Below, one piece after another: positions 17,190-22,101 of a DNA stretch of 22,101 nucleotides (positions are counted from its first letter, which is position 1; the number at the start of each line of letters is the position of its first letter). The stretch spans positions 1 to 22,101 of the forward strand of contig CAKVDW010000023.1 in the NCBI GenBank assembly GCA_934728065.1, given 5' to 3'. Source of the stretch: an uncultured Campylobacter sp. GTDB lineage: Bacteria; Campylobacterota; Campylobacteria; Campylobacterales; Campylobacteraceae. The position numbers and the translations under genes were made by a program. Below the pieces are notes generated by a model that did no database searches, was not told the DNA's origin, and was given only the letters and a program-made list of their open reading frames with translations.

Positions 17190-17917
17190 TTAATCCTTTA
17201 ATTTTCGATTTAGTCCAAATAAACTTGGGAATGAAATCTTATCCACACTAAATCCTAATCTTTTATCAAGCCATTCTTTTAATTGTGCTTTACTATCTAG
17301 TCTATCCCAAATATCAATGCTATTAAAAATTACCCAAATCTTAAACCATATCATTTTCTATTTTTACTCTAGCAAAAGTTTGGTTATCCCAGCTAAATCC
17401 CTCGCCTATCAATGCTTGATAAAGATTTGCCAATACCACCAATAATTCCAACCAAATCCCCCTGTTTGACTTTTTGCCCATTTTGGACAAATACAACATC
17501 CATATACAATAATCCGTGTTTATTCTTGTCTTTATCAATAATATAAACAGAATTTAAAGATGAGTTTTCATTAAAAACAATCTGTCCATTTATTGGAGAA
17601 AATAATGGAGGTTTTTTGTAAGTAAATTCTCCTATTGAAAAACTTTGTGAAAAACATATATCTATGCCAGAATGTGGTTCTCTATTTTTTAAATCAACTC
17701 TTCTGCCAAAAGTGCTTGTTATTCTATATTGAGTATCTTTTTGAAACGGCTTAATTGTTGGATTTTCTCTGTTAGATTCCAACACATCTGTATAGAGATA
17801 CCCATTTCCCAACACTTTACCTTGCGAATCCTTAGGTATTGATATTTCTTGGTTCTTATTTTTACCACCAAATAATATCATTGCAATAACATTTTTAAAA
17901 TTATCTGCTAGTAACAT
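17190..17917 (-). pseudogene. Broken M23-family (LytM-like) peptidase, probable former T6SS effector
   Basis: The first 174 codons from ATG 17917 (ribosome-binding site AGGGAGTAAG) contain the M23 start: TSTFGRRVDLKNREPHSGID with H82 and D86 as the first two zinc ligands, then FSPINGQIVF and VKQGDLVGIIGGIGKS. M23 enzymes cut peptidoglycan cross-links. The second ligand block, normally an HLH, is missing, and the usual Y-x-H-L place reads YMDV. The frame ends at 17393. Downstream coding-like pieces continue in other frames: GEGFSWDNQTFARVKIENDM, then KIWVIFNSIDIWDRL and LKEWLDKRLGF ending at TAA 17190-17192. I read it as one gene with at least two frameshifts, or as a peptidase fused to part of another effector. 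Catalysis looks lost. Confidence 0.6.
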
Positions 17918-17931
17918 CTTACTCCCTGTTT

Positions 17932-18588
17932 CTATGGCATATCTAGTAATTCTTGTTCTAAAAGATTAAGGGCATTTTGTGCGCGTGTTTCAAAGGCATC
18001 ATAGTAATCTTGCATTTGCTTTTGTGTGAGTTTGCGTTCTTGTGCTGTATATCGTGCCAAATCATCAAAAATTTGCATATAAAGATTGCAAGTAGCTTCA
18101 AATTCCAAACCATCAAGGCGATGACATACATTGATAACATCTTGCAAATAGTAAGCCACTTCAAAGCCTAGCGCATTATGCAAAGCTTGTATATTTTCGG
18201 TGCTTAAAAAAGCAATGATTTTATAATGCAGAATAGAATCTAGTGAATGTATATCAGTGTTTATATGTTTTTTTGTTATAAGCTCTGCAACCTTAGTTCT
18301 AAGACTATGTATTGCTGCATAATAACAACTCTGCTCTTCGCGATAAACCTCATTGTCATTTTGTGAATCTTGCAGGTTTGTGCTATATGCGTGTTGCAGC
18401 TTTTTGCATTCCTCTTGTGTCAAACTATTTAGGGAATCAAGTTTAGCTACATTGATAAGATTTTCTAATACAGAATCTAATGACCGAATAGTTTGTGTTG
18501 CAGATTTTATGCTTTGCATATCCTGACTGTTTGATATGCCCAAAGCATAACATACAATACCACATAGCAACAAGCCTAAAACTTTCAT
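17932..18588 (-). CDS. Exported helical protein, candidate immunity protein for the M23 peptidase
   Basis: A 218-aa protein with an N-terminal signal peptide (MKVLGLLLCGIVCYALGISNS) and an otherwise all-helical, acidic body with four further cysteines. I chose ATG 18588 because AAGGAGAT precedes it; a GTG at 18618 in the same frame would add MSERKKGDKG, and that GTG overlaps the orphan vgrG tail exactly as the gene behind the full vgrG does. It lies 14 bp before the M23 relic. A periplasmic location fits an immunity protein against a peptidoglycan-cutting effector, but an adaptor or the effector itself cannot be excluded. Family not recognised. Confidence 0.6.
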   Translation of the reverse strand: MKVLGLLLCGIVCYALGISNSQDMQSIKSATQTIRSLDSVLENLINVAKLDSLNSLTQEECKKLQHAYSTNLQDSQNDNEVYREEQSCYYAAIHSLRTKVAELITKKHINTDIHSLDSILHYKIIAFLSTENIQALHNALGFEVAYYLQDVINVCHRLDGLEFEATCNLYMQIFDDLARYTAQERKLTQKQMQDYYDAFETRAQNALNLLEQELLDMP

Positions 18589-18608
18589 TCCCTTATCTCC
18601 TTTTTTTC

Positions 18609-18687
18609 TCTCACTCACCCTTTATCTCTCCACCTCTTACCACAAGTCCATTAGAATTTATGATAACTTCTACACCACCAGCTTTTA
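18609..18687 (-). pseudogene. Orphan copy of the last ~26 codons of vgrG
   Basis: A 79-bp match (73 of 79 identical by my count) to 21643-21721. It encodes AGGVEVIINSNGLVVRGGEI, then KGE and a stop at 18611-18613, against AGGVEVVIDSNGLVVKGGEI plus KGE in the full gene. The match ends abruptly at 18687; upstream of that no vgrG sequence remains. After the stop the overlapping GTG-AGT-GAG start is also shared by both copies. It looks like a recombination scar or the tail of a displaced spike gene. Confidence 0.8.
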
Positions 18688-18754
18688 TTATAACACAAAC
18701 TCTCTTAAATTATAAACTCTGAGCATAACCTACTTGATTAGATGCAATAGCATT

Positions 18755-19495
18755 TCACTTAAAATATCCTCCTAAAAATTCATAGTCATTTGCGCTTAAC
18801 ATTTTGCCATATTTGGCAAAGAGTATTTTACCATCTTTTAGCCCCCTAGCTAAAATTGCGTTTTTAGGCTTTGAATCGCCACTTGAGTCATTGCTAGATA
18901 AATCCCATAAAATAACAGCATAAAGATACATAGCCAATGATAACGCATAAGGCTTTAAACCGTTGCCTAATTCTACCCTTATTTGTCCCTCTATATGCTT
19001 AAAAGCATTGCTAAAATTGCGCTCTTTTTTCTTATCCCAGCCTAGCGTGAGATTTGTCAATGCTACGCTAGCCCAATCAATCGCACTATAAAAAAGCTCA
19101 TACTGCTCCAATTCAAATGTTTCACCAATATCTAATTGTTGCTCTTTTGTGCAAGGGATTTCATAGATTGCTCCATTTTTTATAACTTTCTTAGGAAATT
19201 CGCATTTAAGGATTTGATATTTTAGGATTTTTGCTTGTTTTTTGTCATCACTTTGCAATATTTCAAAGGCTTTTATAAGGCGATTAAATTTTTTGTCGCT
19301 TTGTGTTTTGTAATATCGAATTTTCAGCAGATAATCATTTTTGGTTTGTTTTTTTAAGCTTATGATATTAGATAGAATTGTTTGCAATAAATCATTTGTG
19401 AGTTTGCTTTGGTTTTGTGGTTGATTCGTGCTTGAATCTGCGTTTAGATTCATACTAAAAAATGCAAAAATTATGACAAAGCAAATATTTTTCAT
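18755..19495 (-). CDS. Exported protein, candidate immunity protein of the 464-aa effector candidate
   Basis: A 246-aa protein with a signal peptide (MKNICFVIIFAFFSMNLNA, cleavage expected near ADSS) and a mostly helical body. I chose ATG 19495 because AAGGGGGG lies about 7 bases upstream and the signal peptide starts there; the frame is open to 19537, but those 14 codons overlap the previous gene. It begins 23 bp after the stop of the 464-aa gene and is transcribed with it. Periplasmic export directly behind a putative envelope-targeting effector is the usual place for an immunity gene. I recognise no family, so this is inference from position and export. Confidence 0.6.
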   Translation of the reverse strand: MKNICFVIIFAFFSMNLNADSSTNQPQNQSKLTNDLLQTILSNIISLKKQTKNDYLLKIRYYKTQSDKKFNRLIKAFEILQSDDKKQAKILKYQILKCEFPKKVIKNGAIYEIPCTKEQQLDIGETFELEQYELFYSAIDWASVALTNLTLGWDKKKERNFSNAFKHIEGQIRVELGNGLKPYALSLAMYLYAVILWDLSSNDSSGDSKPKNAILARGLKDGKILFAKYGKMLSANDYEFLGGYFK

Positions 19496-19518
19496 ACTAT
19501 GTCCCCCCTTAAAATATT

Positions 19519-20913
19519 CTATAATGGCATTATACAAAATACCAGATGTATATCTGCCAAATCAAAAGCCATATATGCAAGGTTTATATATCGTTTATAT
19601 CCAATATCTTTAGTATTAGTTTGCAGAATAATGGTAATGTGACTTTGATATTTGTGTATTTCCAAACTTTCTACTTTATAGCTGCATTGTAATTCTTTTT
19701 GTGGGGCGTTAAAACTAAAGCTTAATTTGGGAGATGTTAATTTTTTGGTTTGTTTGTGATATTTTTGCACATTTATTATGGGCGCATATTGCCTTATGCT
19801 TATATCAAAATTATCCTCGCTAAAATTATCTCTATCCACTATAAAACTCATCTTATCGATTGTATATTTTTTATCCACACTTACATTTTGCACTTTCAAA
19901 TATCCCTTAGAATCTATATTACCCTTTGCTACCACTCTTTGAAATTTCTCATTATAGATATACACTTGCTTGTTTTTTATGACTTCACCCTTGCTGGTAT
20001 CAAAGCATTTGTCAAACTCTATTGTGATGAGAATTGCATCTTTTATAGGAGTGATTTTTATCTTTTTTGTTTCTTTCGTGTCTTGCCTTAACGATTCATA
20101 AAACGGCTTATCCTTATCCAAATATTTAGGAAAACTTTGCATTATAAGGATTGATTTGAAATAAGATTCATTTGGATTGCTTAAATGTTTGCAAAGTTCC
20201 TCTGATTCAGACTCTGTAAGTTCTCGCAATTCGATATAATTATTTCGCAAAAGATAGTCTTTGATAAGGTTGAGTTTGTTTGTATAAATTTCACAAAGTT
20301 TATCTTGAGCTTGTTGCTCATCTAATTTTTGTTTTTTATCTTTATCCTCAAATACACCTTCGCCAAAATACCAATCCTCTGCAAACCCTGCTATAAATGC
20401 TCCTGCCACAGCACCTATAATCGTGCCAACAATAGGAAAGCTAGTGCCGATAGTAGCCCCTGTGGCGCTCCCTGCTAGGATTCTGCTACCTAAATTTATA
20501 CCGATTTTTGTGGTTGATTTAGCTATAACTTTTTTAACTCCTTGTTTTATAGCTTGTCTATTTTTAATTGTATAATCTACTGTTTTGCTAACACCTGCTT
20601 CAAATACAACTTCTGCTACTGCCCTTTCATTTGATTTATTTTCGGCTTTTTTATAAATATATGACAACATTCCATAGTTTCCCATAATTTTGTATGGATA
20701 TAATTTTCTCACTACATTAGAAATGCCATTGCTTTGCATATATTTTTCTAAATAATTTGTGAAATAAGCACTTGATATTGCCAAACTATATGTAATTGCT
20801 TTTCCGCCTAAACCAAAATCATTTAGAGTAGGTAGCAAAGATTCACATTTGCAAGTAGAATCAACTTGCAAATCCGCATAAATATCTAACAAGTTTTCAT
20901 TATATTGTGCCAT
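19519..20913 (-). CDS. Candidate T6SS effector with glycine-zipper segment and beta-rich C-terminal domain
   Basis: A 464-aa protein that I cannot place in a named family. Residues 138-178 are hydrophobic and glycine-rich (GINLGSRILAGSATGATIG, then VGTIIGAVAGAFIAGF), with the small-residue spacing of glycine zippers seen in membrane-inserting and pore-forming proteins. Charged, helical sequence follows (about 185-260). Residues 275-370 look like an Ig- or transthyretin-like domain (KNKQVYIYNEKFQRVVAKG, then DSKGYLKVQNV), a type found in spike-docking parts of T6SS effectors. No signal peptide. The ATG at 20913 lies 14 bp inside the previous gene, so translation is coupled to the vgrG neighbour. 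Position two genes behind vgrG supports an effector role; the pore-forming idea is inference. Confidence 0.55.
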   Translation of the reverse strand: MAQYNENLLDIYADLQVDSTCKCESLLPTLNDFGLGGKAITYSLAISSAYFTNYLEKYMQSNGISNVVRKLYPYKIMGNYGMLSYIYKKAENKSNERAVAEVVFEAGVSKTVDYTIKNRQAIKQGVKKVIAKSTTKIGINLGSRILAGSATGATIGTSFPIVGTIIGAVAGAFIAGFAEDWYFGEGVFEDKDKKQKLDEQQAQDKLCEIYTNKLNLIKDYLLRNNYIELRELTESESEELCKHLSNPNESYFKSILIMQSFPKYLDKDKPFYESLRQDTKETKKIKITPIKDAILITIEFDKCFDTSKGEVIKNKQVYIYNEKFQRVVAKGNIDSKGYLKVQNVSVDKKYTIDKMSFIVDRDNFSEDNFDISIRQYAPIINVQKYHKQTKKLTSPKLSFSFNAPQKELQCSYKVESLEIHKYQSHITIILQTNTKDIGYKRYINLAYMAFDLADIHLVFCIMPL

Positions 20914-21652
20914 TTGCTATTTTCTCTCTTTCATTTTGTATTTTTGCCATATCTAGCTCCATAATTTGCTTAAAAGCAATGCGACTATAATCCAATAAAA
21001 ATACTTGATAGTTTAATTCATCTAGCGTGATTAGATATTGTTCTATTTTCGGTTTTAAAATTTTTTCTAATTCTTTAAGATTTAGTATTGCGCTTTCGCC
21101 TGCGATGCCACGAGCATTGATGGGTGTAAAAAAAGAAAAATATATATCGTTATTAAATGATTGAATCGTTATAAGTTCATCGGTAAAATTCCATCTTGAA
21201 ATGTAGGCGTCGTGAATAATATAAAAACTACCAAGCAAAAAAGTAATATTTGTGCCAAAATGTTTTTGGACGATAAGATTTTTATTAGTTGCATATATTG
21301 TTTTAAGGTTTAATGTTACAAAAACAGAAACCACGCTATCCCATATTATATAGATAAAAATCATCGCAAGGCACAAAACCATTATTTCTTTATACCATTC
21401 CATTCTTTGATAATATATATATTTATCCACACCTAACGCAAAAAAATAGCAAATGAGCACAAGTGTCGCAATTCTAAAAAACCAAGACAAAATCACAAAG
21501 GACAAATTTGATGATATGTCTGGTAGCCGCATTTCCCAAATAATCTCATCGCCATTTTTGTCGTATTTTTTTGGATTTTGGTTTGTATGTAAATTTGATT
21601 CTAGATTCACAATATTTGCAGTTTTATTTGTATATGATTGCTTCTCACTCAC
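20900..21652 (-). CDS. Hypothetical two-helix membrane protein directly behind vgrG
   Basis: A 250-aa protein with a polar N-terminus (about 1-45), two hydrophobic helices (about 52-75 and 88-115), and a soluble C-terminal domain that looks beta-rich, then helical (LKELEKILKPKIEQYLITLDEL). The start is GTG at 21652, overlapping the vgrG stop by 8 bp; the first three codons (MSE) are shared with the orphan junction at 18611-18618. The gene overlaps the candidate effector downstream by 14 bp. It could be a chaperone-like partner that holds the hydrophobic effector, or a membrane-embedded immunity protein. No family recognised. Confidence 0.6.
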   Translation of the reverse strand: MSEKQSYTNKTANIVNLESNLHTNQNPKKYDKNGDEIIWEMRLPDISSNLSFVILSWFFRIATLVLICYFFALGVDKYIYYQRMEWYKEIMVLCLAMIFIYIIWDSVVSVFVTLNLKTIYATNKNLIVQKHFGTNITFLLGSFYIIHDAYISRWNFTDELITIQSFNNDIYFSFFTPINARGIAGESAILNLKELEKILKPKIEQYLITLDELNYQVFLLDYSRIAFKQIMELDMAKIQNEREKIANGTI

Positions 21653-21721
21653 CCTTTATCTCCCCACCTTTTACCACAAGCCCATTAGAATCTATAACAA
21701 CTTCTACACCACCAGCTTTTA
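21643..21721 (-). repeat. vgrG 3'-end repeat, intact copy
   Basis: The last 79 bp around the stop of the full vgrG, repeated as an orphan at 18609-18687 in the same orientation with about 92% identity. The two copies flank a 2.9-kb segment holding three genes, so recombination between them would remove or exchange exactly one cassette. Confidence 0.85.
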
Positions 21722-22101
21722 AGATAATTTTATCTTTAGAAGCTGTGATAGTAGTATCATTTATTTGGAGGTTAATTGTATTACCTGCTTGTAAATCATA
21801 ATCGCTTTGCAAATCTAAAGTAGCATTATCCGCTTCAAGTGAATATTGCTCTTCTATATTATTTTGCAGAGATTTTGTATTGATAGCAATATGCTCTTTA
21901 ACATTAGTTGAAAGACTTTGCAACACATCAAGCAGCATTTCATTTTCCACATTCTGCGTCAAACTTCCTTGTATGTGGATTTGCTTTTCGCCTTTTACAC
22001 TCTCATATTTATCTTGTGTTATTGTCTCCTCCACACTCCCCTTAATTATTACTTCCTTATCCCCTCCAATGTATTCACTACTATCCTTTGTTACTCTTAA
22101 C
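21645..22101 (-). CDS. vgrG: Type VI secretion spike protein VgrG (TssI), C-terminal part only
   Basis: The frame is open from the window edge (22101) to TGA 21645-21647; about 151 codons of the C-terminus are visible and the start lies outside. The sequence has the repetitive short beta-strand pattern of the VgrG/gp5 needle (DYDLQAGNTINLQINDTTI, KDKIILKAGGVEVVID, LVVKGGEI) preceded by EYIGGDKEVIIKGSVEE and YESVKGEKQIHIQGSLTQNV, which resembles the 'R-V-x-K-D-x-x-x-x-I-G-x-D' region of the spike. VgrG caps the Hcp tube and carries effectors into target cells. A GTG at 22034 would give a shorter ORF, but the frame and homology-like repeats continue past it, so it is not the start. Confidence 0.85.
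   Translation of the reverse strand, partial: LRVTKDSSEYIGGDKEVIIKGSVEETITQDKYESVKGEKQIHIQGSLTQNVENEMLLDVLQSLSTNVKEHIAINTKSLQNNIEEQYSLEADNATLDLQSDYDLQAGNTINLQINDTTITASKDKIILKAGGVEVVIDSNGLVVKGGEIKGE

Noticed and set aside
19750..20091. 113-codon plus-strand ORF opposite the effector candidate
   Set aside because: It is antisense to a longer gene with coupled neighbours, lacks a ribosome-binding site and has a biased Ile/Tyr/Phe/Leu composition typical of shadow frames.
22000..22034. GTG at 22034 as the start of a small standalone gene
   Set aside because: The frame stays open to the window edge with continuing VgrG-like sequence, so this is the inside of a larger gene.
14868..22101. CRISPR array, tRNA or integrase associated with the island
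   Set aside because: I looked for regularly spaced repeats, tRNA-like cloverleaf sequence and recombinase motifs and saw none; the repeats present are two vgrG tails and one degenerate pair.

Overview
The window looks like the chromosome of an epsilonproteobacterium (Campylobacterota), most likely a Campylobacter species. The reasons are the AT-rich composition, the tight ATGA-type overlaps between genes, T-rich promoters with TATAAT-like -10 boxes, and a housekeeping order that resembles what I recall of Campylobacter jejuni (ileS - small membrane gene - gatA - guaB - xseB-like - nitrilase-like - murC, with pgsA/rseP nearby). I cannot name the species from sequence alone.

Region 1 (1-2507, minus strand) is a compact operon: pgsA (phosphatidylglycerophosphate synthase), rseP (site-2 intramembrane protease) and a DsbA-like exported thiol-disulfide protein. 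Region 2 (about 2553-4944, plus strand) is a damaged metal, heme or siderophore uptake locus. It holds only the last 56 codons of a TonB-dependent outer-membrane receptor, a perfect 14-bp inverted repeat with a TATAAT at its centre, a broken signal-peptide ORF, a 70-codon ORF of unknown function, and an intact FecCD-type permease and ATPase. No substrate-binding protein is visible. Region 3 (4960-6042, minus) is a CinA/PncC-like amidase with a divergent N-terminus, which shares a short promoter region with ileS.

Region 4 (6140-14867, plus) is a housekeeping operon: ileS, a 34-aa membrane microprotein, a RelE/ParE-type toxin-antitoxin pair, gatA, guaB, xseB and a nitrilase-fold protein that seems to lack two of its three catalytic residues. 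After a 155-bp gap comes murC. Almost every junction up to murC is an overlap or a very short gap, so the toxin-antitoxin pair is embedded between genes needed for translation.

Region 5 (14868-22101, all minus strand, lower in GC, converging on murC) is an accessory island read outward from a type VI secretion spike gene (vgrG, only its 3' end is in the window). Going away from vgrG come a membrane protein, a 464-aa candidate effector with a glycine-zipper hydrophobic segment and a beta-rich C-terminal domain, and an exported protein that could be its immunity partner. Next is a second, orphan copy of the last ~79 bp of vgrG (92% identical). Behind that orphan tail lies a second cassette: an exported helical protein, a broken M23 peptidase, a 43-aa ORF, a multi-pass membrane protein, a barstar-like immunity protein, and at least three decayed genes abutting the 3' end of murC. 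I read the layout as repeated insertion of effector/immunity cassettes behind vgrG by recombination within its 3' end, with older cassettes pushed away and decaying, leaving immunity-like genes behind. That reading is inference; the repeats and broken frames are seen directly.
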